DNA of 16,416 nucleotides from an uncultured Eubacterium sp. GTDB taxonomy: Bacteria; Bacillota; Clostridia; Lachnospirales; Lachnospiraceae. Positions 7,512 to 14,296 of this stretch are shown here, in pieces (the first letter of the stretch is position 1; every line of letters begins with the position of its first letter). Below the pieces are notes generated by a model. That model did no database searches, had not been told where the DNA came from, and worked only from the letters and a program-made list of their open reading frames with translations. The position numbers were made by a program, and so were the translations under genes. The DNA lies in assembly GCA_902475415.1 (NCBI GenBank), contig CABRZK010000019.1, forward strand, positions 1-16,416, read 5' to 3'.

Positions 7512-7633
7512 ACAAATAAAAAACAGAAAAACTTTGGTTGGAGCGTCACTCCCAACATCCCTTTTGCCCATTGCTGAAAGCATGTGGCGCATGACGACGC
7601 ATTTTTCACCTCAAAGTCTTTCTGTTTATTTCT
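7512..7633 (-). ncRNA. Putative structured small RNA with own promoter
   Basis: A minus-strand unit of about 120 bases. Its 5' end (7612-7631) pairs with its 3' end (7514-7536) over about 20 imperfect positions. Inside are a stem GTTGG(G)AG / CTCCAAC around 7537-7556, ending in a U-rich tail that would act as terminator, and a bulged stem between 7566-7574 and 7580-7588 with a TGAAA/TTTCA loop. A good promoter lies directly upstream (7640-7668). GAGGTGAAAA precedes an ATG at 7602 that opens an 18-codon frame ending at 7546 (MRRHAPHAFSNGQKGCWE), so a short peptide is an alternative product. I do not recognise the RNA family. Confidence 0.55.
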
Positions 7634-7639
7634 ATGCAC

Positions 7640-7668
7640 ATCATATATTTTTTATTCACGACTGTAAA
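7640..7668 (-). promoter_or_regulatory. Promoter of the putative small RNA
   Basis: On the minus strand TTTACA (7663-7668), a 17-base spacer and TATGAT (7640-7645) match sigma-A consensus well (five of six in each box). It lies in a gene-free region 134 bases beyond the stop codon of the LysR gene, so it cannot serve any annotated coding gene downstream. Confidence 0.6.
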
Positions 7669-7801
7669 GTTTTTTTATTTTTTAATGATTTGCGCCAAGT
7701 TGTATCTCCAATATGCCAAAATGTCATAATTGAATTTTTATATTCTATCGGATCATTATTAACTTTTTATATAAAATATAATAAAAGATCTTTCGTAATC
7801 G

Positions 7802-8686
7802 TCATGACAATTCCCCCATCAGTTTCCGCAGCTTTTTCAGCTGTCCGGATATGTGTTTCGGGTTATACACCAGATTCAGAGAAATCGGCATGGCGTCTGT
7901 AATCGGAATTAAAATAATATTTTTCAGCGACGCCGCACAATAGTCCCGGGCAATAAACGCTACGCCACGGTTGGCCCGCACCAGCGAAACCACCGTCTCC
8001 ATATTTGGCAGATACTCAATCTTGTTATTATAATCCCGGTGATTTCCATGCAGGAAAAACGGCAATAGCGCATGCTGCACTGGTGCTTCCTGTTCACTCA
8101 GATACAAAAGTGTCTCATCCGATATATCATGAAAAGAAATTTCTCTATAATCCGCATATTTATGACCCTTTGGCACTGCCAGAGACAGCTGCGCCTCATG
8201 TAATGTCTGCATTTTCAATGGTTCCGGACAGGTCGTTGTCGTGGCCAGAATCACACCGGCGTCAATTTTCTCATTCAGCAGATTCGAAAATATCTGGCTC
8301 GGCAAACTTCCGATCAGGTTCAGATCAATTTCCGGATACTCGCTCTGAAACTGCGCCAGCACATCCGATACATGATAATTCAATGCCCCAGGCATATGAC
8401 ACAACCGCAGTACATTGTCCGACACATTTCCTGCCGCCCGCACTCGCTGCACCAGTTCATCCTGCTTTTTAAACAATTCATTCGTTTCAGATAACAATAC
8501 TTCCCCCGCATTCGTCAGTTTCAGAGAATGTTTCGTCCGGTCAAACAGGCTGACTCCCAGTTCTGCTTCCAGCTGACTGATCTGCTTGCTCAAAGCCGGC
8601 TGACTGATAAAAAGTTCTCTGGCAGCTTTGGATATATTTAAATGTTTTACAACTACAAGAAAATATTCTAATGATTTTGTGGTCAT
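7802..8686 (-). CDS. LysR-family transcriptional regulator
   Basis: DNA-binding regulator of 294 residues, the normal LysR length. The N-terminal winged helix-turn-helix (about residues 1-60) reads EYFLVVVKHLNISKAARELF, then ISQPALSKQISQLEAELGV and LFDRT, the classic LysR signature. The effector-binding domain follows (about 90-294; FQSEYPEIDLNLIGSLPSQI). I start at the ATG at 8686, which has AAAAGGAG eight bases upstream, and not at 8728. It is transcribed divergently from the hydrolase gene at 8915. Such pairs usually mean that the regulator controls its neighbour in response to the pathway substrate; that is inference here. Confidence 0.93.
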   Translation of the reverse strand: MTTKSLEYFLVVVKHLNISKAARELFISQPALSKQISQLEAELGVSLFDRTKHSLKLTNAGEVLLSETNELFKKQDELVQRVRAAGNVSDNVLRLCHMPGALNYHVSDVLAQFQSEYPEIDLNLIGSLPSQIFSNLLNEKIDAGVILATTTTCPEPLKMQTLHEAQLSLAVPKGHKYADYREISFHDISDETLLYLSEQEAPVQHALLPFFLHGNHRDYNNKIEYLPNMETVVSLVRANRGVAFIARDYCAASLKNIILIPITDAMPISLNLVYNPKHISGQLKKLRKLMGELS

Positions 8687-8728
8687 ATGCTTCTCCTTTT
8701 GTTCCCTGTCATACACTATATATACCAT

Positions 8729-8741
8729 ATTTGAATCAAAT
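8729..8741. promoter_or_regulatory. Palindrome ahead of the LysR gene
   Basis: ATTTGA-A-TCAAAT is a perfect 13-base palindrome 43 bases upstream of the LysR start codon, in the expected promoter region of that gene. It could be an autoregulatory operator; there is no second copy to support this. Confidence 0.35.
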
Positions 8742-8756
8742 TAAGGAAGTCCCCGT

Positions 8757-8808
8757 AAAGTTATACTTAACTATATCACAATATTCTATAACATAAAAGT
8801 TATACTTA
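8757..8808 (+). promoter_or_regulatory. Two direct repeats, likely LysR binding sites
   Basis: The 13-mer AAAGTTATACTTA occurs at 8757-8769 and again at 8796-8808, starting 39 bases apart. Each copy contains a short dyad AAGT-TAT-ACTT, which fits a LysR half-site pair. The sites are centred near -96 and -57 relative to the predicted start of the hydrolase transcript, the usual placement for LysR recognition and activation sites. Confidence 0.6.
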
Positions 8809-8823
8809 TATCCAATAAAATAC

Positions 8824-8852
8824 TGTCTTTTCTTTTTACTTTAAGTTAAAAT
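8824..8852 (+). promoter_or_regulatory. Activator-dependent promoter of the hydrolase gene
   Basis: TAAAAT (8847-8852) is a good -10 box. The -35 position 17 bases upstream reads TGTCTT, a poor match, which is typical of promoters that need an activator. The predicted leader is about 55 bases long. Confidence 0.45.
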
Positions 8853-8870
8853 AGAACTATCAAATACACG

Positions 8871-8889
8871 AAGGTTCACAACGAACCTT
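8871..8889 (+). promoter_or_regulatory. Leader hairpin before the hydrolase ribosome binding site
   Basis: AAGGTTC (8871-8877), loop ACAAC, GAACCTT (8883-8889): a perfect 7-bp stem ending about ten bases before GGAGGAGG. It lies near the predicted 5' end of the mRNA and could act as a 5' stabiliser, keeping the strong ribosome binding site single-stranded. Confidence 0.5.
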
Positions 8890-8914
8890 ACCTATTATGG
8901 AGGAGGATTTTAAT

Positions 8915-9721
8915 ATGAGCACACCAGGTGTTAAAGTTGGAGTTTCTGCAGAAGAGAAAAAACTTTCTTACTACAAATATTTCGAGCAGGATTTAGCTCC
9001 GGTTCCGGCAGAGAAAATCGCTGTTTTACAGGGTGGTCCGATTGCCCCGGAGAAATGTATTCCATTTGAGGAAAGAAATAAATTCTTAAAAGGCGAGGAC
9101 GGAGAGTATGCAAACATTGGCTACGGTGTAGCTGCAGACGGAACAGGTCTTGTATGTAATACTACTTACATGCCGGGTGTTACAGGCGAAATGCTTGACT
9201 GGTGGTTCCCTTGGCATTCTGTAGGATCAGATCTGCGTTACAAAATCTGGGATCCGGAAGATCACTATTTTGCAAGAGCATATCCGGCATCTTATGTGGT
9301 AGATCCAAGCGTACCAATGAACCAGAAAACATGGGGCGTTGATCACTACATCATGGAGGATGTTGGACCAGGACCTGAATTCTTAAAACTCTGCTTCAAG
9401 AGACCAAAAGATATGGGATATGATGAGAGCATTATTGGAACTGAAAACTGTGAATCTCTTGTATGTGCAATCGGTGAAAGCAGCTGTGCAGCCGCTATGA
9501 CTCACAAATGGCATCCATACAAAGACGGTGTATTATTTGAGTCCCGTTTCTGGATCGGATATCGCAAAGAAGAAGACGGAAGCATCGTAAAAGCAATTCC
9601 GGAAGGCGTATCCATCCCACCATTCGTACCACAGGGATTATTCGCACATAACATCAAAGAGTTTACAAACCTGGCAGCAATTCTTCCAACCTTATATGCT
9701 GAGGAGAAAGATACACTGTAA
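8915..9721 (+). CDS. DAPG hydrolase / phloretin hydrolase family C-C hydrolase
   Basis: Predicted cytoplasmic metal-dependent hydrolase that cleaves a carbon-carbon bond next to an aromatic ketone. The family includes PhlG (2,4-diacetylphloroglucinol) and the phloretin hydrolase Phy of Eubacterium ramulus, which yields phloroglucinol and 3-(4-hydroxyphenyl)propionate. 268 residues, near 30 kDa, fits that enzyme. Family-like stretches are MLDWWFPWHS (93-102), LRYKIWDPEDHY (107-118), MTHKWHPYKDGVLFESRFWI (195-214) and GLFAHNIKEFTNLA (241-254). His117 and Glu148 keep the 31-residue spacing I recall for two PhlG zinc ligands; His200 and Glu209 are further candidates. The ATG at 8915 follows GGAGGAGG. 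No signal peptide. The substrate is inferred from the family. Confidence 0.78.
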   Translation: MSTPGVKVGVSAEEKKLSYYKYFEQDLAPVPAEKIAVLQGGPIAPEKCIPFEERNKFLKGEDGEYANIGYGVAADGTGLVCNTTYMPGVTGEMLDWWFPWHSVGSDLRYKIWDPEDHYFARAYPASYVVDPSVPMNQKTWGVDHYIMEDVGPGPEFLKLCFKRPKDMGYDESIIGTENCESLVCAIGESSCAAAMTHKWHPYKDGVLFESRFWIGYRKEEDGSIVKAIPEGVSIPPFVPQGLFAHNIKEFTNLAAILPTLYAEEKDTL

Positions 9722-9758
9722 GAGTAACTTTTTAATTCACACTAATACACATCTATAA

Positions 9759-9800
9759 AACAAGAGCGAAGTGATCGTCAAAGATCATTTCGCTCTTGTT
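9759..9800. terminator. Bidirectional terminator between convergent genes
   Basis: An 18-bp stem (9759-9776 with 9783-9800, one G-T pair, loop GTCAAA), built around AACAAGAGCGAAGTGATC. A-runs before and TT/AATTT after give U-rich tails in both directions. It serves the hydrolase gene on the plus strand and the anti-sigma gene on the minus strand. Confidence 0.8.
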
Positions 9801-9828
9801 AATTTCAATATAAATCACCTTATACAAA

Positions 9829-10857
9829 CTATTTGATCAGTTCTGCTAATTTCTGCAGTCCTGCCGGTGTCTGTGCCATTGCTTTTACCGACTGTCCCGC
9901 CAGGACATCTGCATCCGCTTCTGTCACAGTCAATGTCGTATTTTGATCCGCATTTTCTGCTCCATCCACGTTATAATCAAAGCTGACATATCCCAGATTG
10001 TCCGTCACCGCTATTAACAGACAACCCAACTGTTTCATCTCCTGCTGCAACCGCTCCACATTGTCAGAAGAAGAAATCTGTACATTTAAAAACGTCCAGC
10101 CATAAGGTTCTTCCGCAGTCTGCAGCTGTGTACCATCGCAAAGTAACGAACCATCATTGATTCCAAGTACCGCTCTGGCAGCCTGCACAGCTCTTCCATC
10201 CGCTGAAATATCTCCCACATATGGATTTTTGCTTTGATATAGATTCGAAATCGTTCCATCAATCGATATTCCATCATCCCACAAAATCCTGTTTTCCAGA
10301 ACAACCTGTTTTACCTCACCAGTACTGTCATAATCCGCCTGGAACTCATTGGTATGAAAGGATGACTTTTTCGTTTCCCGCAAAGACACTGTCACAATAC
10401 CATCCTGCTCCTGAAAGGCCACATCTGCCACACCTTTTGATGTATCAAGCAACATGCCCTGCAAAGATACCTTCTGTCCATCAACTACCACATCCGCATA
10501 AACAAACTCTGTCTGCTCTACCTTCTGGCCAATGACATATGCCTTGCACCAGATTCCAACACCAACCACAATTACAACCAGCAGCACCGCTGTCAGAATC
10601 CGCATCCGATTTGTCTTTCGGATTTTTTTCAGATAATCTATTTCTGATAATCTTTTGGCATCTGCCTTCTGTCCATCATTGATTTCAGACATATCCTCAC
10701 CGTTCATTGGTTCTCTCATTTCACTATATAATTTTTGGCAACTTTCACATATTTTTAAATGCTGTTCCACTGCCTGATTACTCACATCACTTGTCAGCCC
10801 ATCCACATAAGATGGAAGCAGATCCTGCACTACTTCGCATGTCAGATCATTTTTCAT
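9829..10857 (-). CDS. Membrane anti-sigma factor with zinc-finger domain
   Basis: Predicted to hold the ECF sigma factor encoded just upstream inactive at the membrane. 342 residues. The N-terminal cytoplasmic anti-sigma domain carries Cys7 and the HxxxCxxC motif (His33, Cys37, Cys40) of zf-HC2/ZAS proteins. One membrane helix lies at about 84-106 (ILTAVLLVVIVVGVGIW), followed by a 235-residue outer domain that I do not recognise, presumably the sensor part. The start overlaps the end of the sigma gene by 11 bases (ATGAAAAATGA), so the two are translationally coupled. AAGGAG inside the sigma gene serves as ribosome binding site. The signal sensed is unknown. Confidence 0.85.
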   Translation of the reverse strand: MKNDLTCEVVQDLLPSYVDGLTSDVSNQAVEQHLKICESCQKLYSEMREPMNGEDMSEINDGQKADAKRLSEIDYLKKIRKTNRMRILTAVLLVVIVVGVGIWCKAYVIGQKVEQTEFVYADVVVDGQKVSLQGMLLDTSKGVADVAFQEQDGIVTVSLRETKKSSFHTNEFQADYDSTGEVKQVVLENRILWDDGISIDGTISNLYQSKNPYVGDISADGRAVQAARAVLGINDGSLLCDGTQLQTAEEPYGWTFLNVQISSSDNVERLQQEMKQLGCLLIAVTDNLGYVSFDYNVDGAENADQNTTLTVTEADADVLAGQSVKAMAQTPAGLQKLAELIK

Positions 10858-11356
10858 CTTTTTCCAACTCCTTCCTCAGATTCGTGCGTGCCCGAAAAAA
10901 AGTCACCCGCGCCCAGTTCTCCGATTTTCCCATCACTTCACCAATTTCCCGAAAAGACAAGTTTCCGAACAGTCTCAGGTACAGCACCTCTCTGCCCGGT
11001 TCCGGAAACGCATGCAGCTTCTTCAGCAATTCCATCTGCCCGGTCTGCCGAATGACTTCCGCTTCTGCAGACTCTGCGGTTTTCAAGATTATCGCTCCGT
11101 CATACAGTCCATCTACGTTCGGTTCATATTGCATGCGCGCATGTTTTTTTACATAGGCTAAATACTGATTTTTTGCAATGGCACACAACCAGGTCGTAAT
11201 CTTGCAGCTTTCATCAAAACGGTCGATGCTCCGTACCGCCTGATAAAACGTTTCCTGGGTCAGTTCTTCTGCCAGATCCGCATCACGGGTCAATGACATC
11301 AGATATTTCAACACTGTCTGTGCATGCTGACGGTACACCGCATCCATATCCTGCAT
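10847..11356 (-). CDS. ECF-type RNA polymerase sigma factor
   Basis: Alternative sigma factor of 169 residues. Region 2 (about residues 4-70) includes DADLAEELTQETFYQAVRSI and TTWLCAIAKNQYLAYVKK. Region 4 (about 110-165) reads FPEPGREVLYLRLFGNLSFR, then EIGEVMGKSENWARVTFFRAR, the helix-turn-helix that reads the -35 element. I start at the ATG at 11356, preceded by AAGGAGGGG; the frame extends to 11431 without a ribosome binding site. It is paired with the anti-sigma gene. ECF factors usually transcribe their own operon, but I found no convincing ECF promoter upstream. Confidence 0.92.
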   Translation of the reverse strand: MQDMDAVYRQHAQTVLKYLMSLTRDADLAEELTQETFYQAVRSIDRFDESCKITTWLCAIAKNQYLAYVKKHARMQYEPNVDGLYDGAIILKTAESAEAEVIRQTGQMELLKKLHAFPEPGREVLYLRLFGNLSFREIGEVMGKSENWARVTFFRARTNLRKELEKDEK

Positions 11357-11528
11357 CTGCGTTTCCCCTCCTTCCTGTAAAAATGTACGCTCATAAATCC
11401 AATACGATTTCTTTATTTGCCAAACTAACAATATCTGCTAATCCAGAACAATTGACTTTATCTCTTTTATTATGAATATCTTTCTGTTCATTAATAGCAT
11501 TTTATAAGCTTTCGTTACAGAGCAAGCA

Positions 11529-12096
11529 CTATTTTTCCTTTAAATTTTGAATGGAAAATATTTTTGTTGGATGTTTTAAAAATAAATATAACAGTTCAAA
11601 TTCCGTATCTGTTAATTCAACTACTTCTCCCCGCACAATTACCTGATGTAGATTTACTTTTAAAGTAATATTATTTCTCTGTAGCTTCTTCCCCGGTTCC
11701 GTTCGCTTCCTCATATGTTTTATTCTCTTTGTAATATTCATTTCGCCGTAGCAAAGCCCTTACCCGTGCAATCAGTTCCACATAGGAAAACGGTTTGGTT
11801 AAATAATCGTCTCCCCCTGCATAAAACCCATGTACTTTATCACTTTCTGAGGATTTTGCCGTCAGAAACAGAATCGGTACATAGGAGAACCTGCGTATCT
11901 GCTGGCATGTCTCAATACCGGAAATTCTAGGCATCATAATATCAAGAATTACCAGGGATATGGATGTATCCAGCTTTTCCAGAGCCTGTATTCCATCTGC
12001 TGCCTCTGTCACATCAAACCCTTCATTTTGTAAAATACTGCAGATATTTTCTCTGAGATCGTGATCATCTTCTACAATCAATATGTTATGTTGCAT
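11529..12096 (-). pseudogene. OmpR-family response regulator, frameshifted and truncated
   Basis: The receiver domain is intact (12096 down to about 11740): MQHNILIVEDDHDLRENI with the acidic pocket at Glu9-Asp11, the phosphorylation site Asp52 in VILDIMMP, and the conserved LTAK and KPF motifs. The frame then stops at 11671. The winged-helix DNA-binding domain continues one frame over from about 11690 (NNITLKVNLHQVIVRGEVVE, then LTDTEFELLYLFLKHP). It ends at 11529 after KIFSIQNLKEK, before the recognition helix and wing. Two lesions, a frameshift in the linker and a lost C-terminus, plus the absence of a partner kinase gene, mark it as dead. A receiver-only product of 141 residues could still be made from the GGGGG-preceded ATG. 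Confidence 0.82.
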
Positions 12097-12195
12097 TTTT
12101 ACCCCCACTTCATCAAATTTATTTTTTCCCCACACGTTTTTCGTATATACATCGTAACATAAAACAATAGAAAAATGATTTTTGTCTGTCGGATT

Positions 12196-12219
12196 TAAGA
12201 AAATGTAAGATTTATTAAG
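12196..12219 (+). promoter_or_regulatory. Three phased TAAG boxes, OmpR-type operator
   Basis: TAAG occurs at 12196-12199, 12206-12209 and 12216-12219, exactly 10 bases apart, in the context TTTAAG / TGTAAG / ATTAAG. Direct repeats on one helix face are the usual binding mode of OmpR/PhoB-type regulators. The array touches the -35 box of the next promoter, the position for activation by contact with RNA polymerase. Confidence 0.6.
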
Positions 12220-12248
12220 TTGATTTGTATGACATCTCTGGGGTAAAA
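12220..12248 (+). promoter_or_regulatory. Promoter of the small membrane protein gene
   Basis: TTGATT (12220-12225), a 17-base spacer and TAAAAT (12243-12248). Transcription from about 12255 gives a leader of about 145 bases before the start codon at 12401. No clear structure was seen in that leader. Confidence 0.6.
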
Positions 12249-12400
12249 TTTCATATATGAAGATAAGAAGATACGAACAGCAGAATATATCGGATTGCAG
12301 AAACAGGAAAAGTCAAATATATCTTTTATTTTTAACAGAAGTATGTTGTTACACGAACTTTCACTTTTCAATGCTTCACAAATATAGGGAGGATGTACGA

Positions 12401-12757
12401 ATGAACTGGACATTTTCAAAAAAACTAAAGCAGATTACCAACATTTTAACCGTAATTTACCTTTTATTGTTCTGCTGTCTCTGCTATTGGATTGGTTATG
12501 TCAGAGATAAATATCCGACGCCAGGATATCACACCTTTGATAATCTCATATTTGTCCCATATATTCTCTCAGCGGTCATCATTGTATTATCTGTACTGAT
12601 GCCCTTTGTCAAAAAAGATAAACTTCGTATTTACACTAACACCGTTCGTTTATTTGTATTGGTACCTGGCTACGCTGTATTGTGCATTCAGCTGATTTAC
12701 TATCTGGACATAATAAAGGCTTATACCTCGAATAACATTGCGGTTTTATGTCCCTAA
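12401..12757 (+). CDS. Small membrane protein of unknown function
   Basis: 118 residues with three predicted membrane helices: about residues 12-35 (ITNILTVIYLLLFCCLCYWI), 50-72 (LIFVPYILSAVIIVLSVLMP) and 82-106 (VRLFVLVPGYAVLCIQLIYY). A short basic segment KKDKLR lies between helices 2 and 3. I do not recognise the family. The ATG at 12401 has GGGAGG upstream; an in-frame extension to 12257 lacks a ribosome binding site. It lies behind the TAAG operator and divergent from the broken response regulator, which suggests it was a target of that two-component system. It converges on the LysR remnant, ending nine bases from it. Confidence 0.65.
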   Translation: MNWTFSKKLKQITNILTVIYLLLFCCLCYWIGYVRDKYPTPGYHTFDNLIFVPYILSAVIIVLSVLMPFVKKDKLRIYTNTVRLFVLVPGYAVLCIQLIYYLDIIKAYTSNNIAVLCP

Positions 12758-12765
12758 TTTCGCTA

Positions 12766-13413
12766 TTATCTGGTGCACAAAAGGTTCCGTATTTCCTGTA
12801 GGAAATAATCGACTACTTTATTTTTATTTTCGTTTCTCCATGCCAAAACAGCTTCATTACAGGAATCTAAAATAATGTGCTGCAAAAAAGTATTTTTCAT
12901 TTCTCTCGACCATTCGTCAATAATCATTGCTCCCATCCCGCCATAAGTGCGTGCCACAGCTTCTTCTATTTTTGGCACCAGCTGTACCTTCGGTGCAAAA
13001 CCATAAAATTTCAGGTATTCCTGCACAAGTTCTCTGGAATCATATGTTCCGTCTGCTACGGTAAAGAAGATTGTGTCACGAAAATCCTGCACACTTCTGT
13101 TTTTCTTATATTTAACTTCTGCCAGGTGTTCCCCTTCCGGCTGATTCACACGAACATTCTTTTTTTCGGTTAATTGTTTCTTGCTGTTTTCAAACAATTG
13201 CTCTGTGTAAAAAAGTACTCTGCTCATTTCTTCCAGTTTTACCGTTTCAAAATTTGCATATCTCACTGAATCTCTGATTGTAAAAATCACATCCAGCTTT
13301 CCGTTCTCTGCCTCTTTCCGCAAAGGTTCTAAATCAGCAAAAGACATTCAAATATCAATTTCCGGATATTTCTGACAAAACACATCCAACTCTGGTATCC
13401 ATGTTTCCACCGT
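12766..13413 (-). pseudogene. LysR effector domain remnant without DNA-binding domain
   Basis: The minus-strand frame from 13347 to 12766 (193 codons) reads as the C-terminal two-thirds of a LysR regulator: LRKEAENGKLDVIFTIRDSV, then the second lobe with RTYGGMGAMIIDEW. Upstream of a TGA at 13348-13350 the same frame continues with TVETWIPELDVFCQKYPEID, the normal lead-in to this domain. So there is an in-frame nonsense codon as well as complete loss of the winged helix-turn-helix. At about 13400 the homology gives way to an LVIVD protein on the other strand. It cannot act as a regulator. Confidence 0.75.
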
Positions 13414-13769
13414 ATTCTGTTCCGGAAGATGCACCATTCAGAAATTATATCGAAAAAGGTGGACGCCCGGGACTTCACAATTTCCATCAGCCACAGGGAC
13501 AACCGCATTATGAGGATCGCCCGGATCGACAATATCTTACCTGCTTCAATGGTGGAATCCGTGTATATGATACATCCGATGTATTTAATCTTCGTGAAAT
13601 TGCATATTATATTCCTGCTGATCCGAAAAAAGATGCATGGCCAATTCCAAAAATGATGAATGACGGACAAATTATTGCCCGCTGTGAAGATGTACTGGTA
13701 GACGACCGTGGATATATCTATATGACAGACTCCAATGGTGGACTTTCTGTTCTGCGGTGTCTTGTATAA
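13401..13769 (+). pseudogene. C-terminal fragment of an LVIVD-repeat protein
   Basis: The 122 codons resemble the end of LVIVD-repeat (beta-propeller-like) proteins: FRNYIEKGGRPGLHNFHQPQ, YLTCFNGGIRVYDTSDVFNL and CEDVLVDDRGYIYMTDSNGG, ending in LSVLRC. Full-length members are usually three or more times longer, so the N-terminal part is missing. The frame stays open upstream of 13401 and DISDKTHPTLVSM (from 13365) also looks repeat-like, though it overlaps the LysR reading. No ribosome binding site or promoter is visible. It is probably not expressed. Confidence 0.65.
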
Positions 13770-13865
13770 CGATTTGATCACTGAAATTATTTGATACATA
13801 CTATAAAATTATCTTGTATTTAAATCCAGTAAAAACCTTTTATTTCCATATAACCCTATATACCC

Positions 13866-13910
13866 AAAAGCATGTCACATGCATATGTTCTTTTCAGGTG
13901 ACATGCTTTT
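13866..13910 (+). terminator. Rho-independent terminator after the LVIVD fragment
   Basis: AAAAGCATGTCAC (13866-13878) pairs perfectly with GTGACATGCTTTT (13898-13910), followed by TATTTTTA. It is the likely original terminator of the LVIVD gene and also works as a minus-strand terminator for whatever ended at 13938. Confidence 0.75.
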
Positions 13911-13937
13911 TATTTTTACACATTTTGAACAGAGATT

Positions 13938-14078
13938 TTATTTTAGCTTCACCGCCGGAATCAAAACACTGTCCTCGCTTCCATTTACAATGACCTGAAA
14001 TTTATATTCCGGCTGATAGAAGTCTTTGGAATCCTTTTCATAGACCAGTATACAAGAAAGTGTGCTTTCACCCCCCCC
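13938..14078 (-). pseudogene. Orphan C-terminal tail of an unknown protein
   Basis: A minus-strand frame of 46 codons reads GESTLSCILVYEKDSKDFYQ, then PEYKFQVIVNGSEDSVLIPA and VKLK, ending in TAA at 13938. The alternating hydrophobic pattern and codon use look like real coding sequence. There is no start: the frame is closed by a TGA at 14079-14081 directly before a run of eight G residues. Loss of one G would join it to an upstream frame reading ALLIAFDVRG. Beyond that lies the structured repeat. I do not recognise the family. It resembles the end of a beta-rich domain and is probably a decayed gene. Confidence 0.45.
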
Positions 14079-14120
14079 TCACATCGAAAGCTATCAATAG
14101 TGCAGCTTTCTTGTCTGCGC

Positions 14121-14227
14121 CGAGTACGTTTGCGTAGCAAAAATTTCTTCTCGTACGAGTGCACATCATCTGCACGAAGTGCTTTTGTTTTACCGGAAAT
14201 TTGGGAAAAATTTCCGGTAAAACAAAA
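14121..14227 (+). repeat. Structured intergenic repeat, copy 2
   Basis: Second copy of the element at 7231-7363, same orientation. It has the GCACGAAGTGC mini-hairpin (14172-14182 region) followed by a 20-bp perfect stem (14183-14202 with 14208-14227, loop GGGAA). Upstream it shares AAAAATTT and the segment ending TGCACGAAGTGCTTTT with copy 1, but the CGCAGCTT/AAGCTGCG stem of copy 1 is replaced by other short dyads (GTACG/CGTAC). The stems differ between copies only in compensated pairs. It lies just downstream of the GntP gene terminator. Confidence 0.7.
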
Positions 14228-14263
14228 AACGCCAGCACCGACCTTAGTCGGAACTGACGTTTT
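14226..14263 (-). terminator. Terminator of the GntP-family permease gene
   Basis: Arms AAAACGCCAG (14226-14235) and CTGACGTTTT (14254-14263) pair with one mismatch and enclose a perfect inner stem CCGAC-CTTA-GTCGG. Read on the minus strand it ends in a TTTTTTGTTTT run, 34 bases after the permease stop codon. Confidence 0.75.
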
Positions 14264-14296
14264 ATTAATTTTATGGTTTTAGAATGAATTTCTTAC

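Noticed and set aside
7534..7902. Plus-strand frame of 122 codons
   Set aside because: It runs through the structured small RNA region and into the 3' end of the LysR gene; no ribosome binding site and no recognisable domain.
8005..8472. Plus-strand frame of 155 codons opposite the LysR gene
   Set aside because: Rich in Pro, Ser and His, and exactly opposite a well-conserved LysR effector domain.
11357..11528. ECF-type autoregulatory promoter before the sigma gene
   Set aside because: TGTAAC and CGTAT motifs occur on the minus strand but not together at the 16-17 base spacing expected, so I could not support a site.
13329..13799. Minus-strand frame of 156 codons opposite the LVIVD fragment
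   Set aside because: Different frame from the LysR remnant, no family resemblance, while the plus strand shows clear LVIVD-type motifs.
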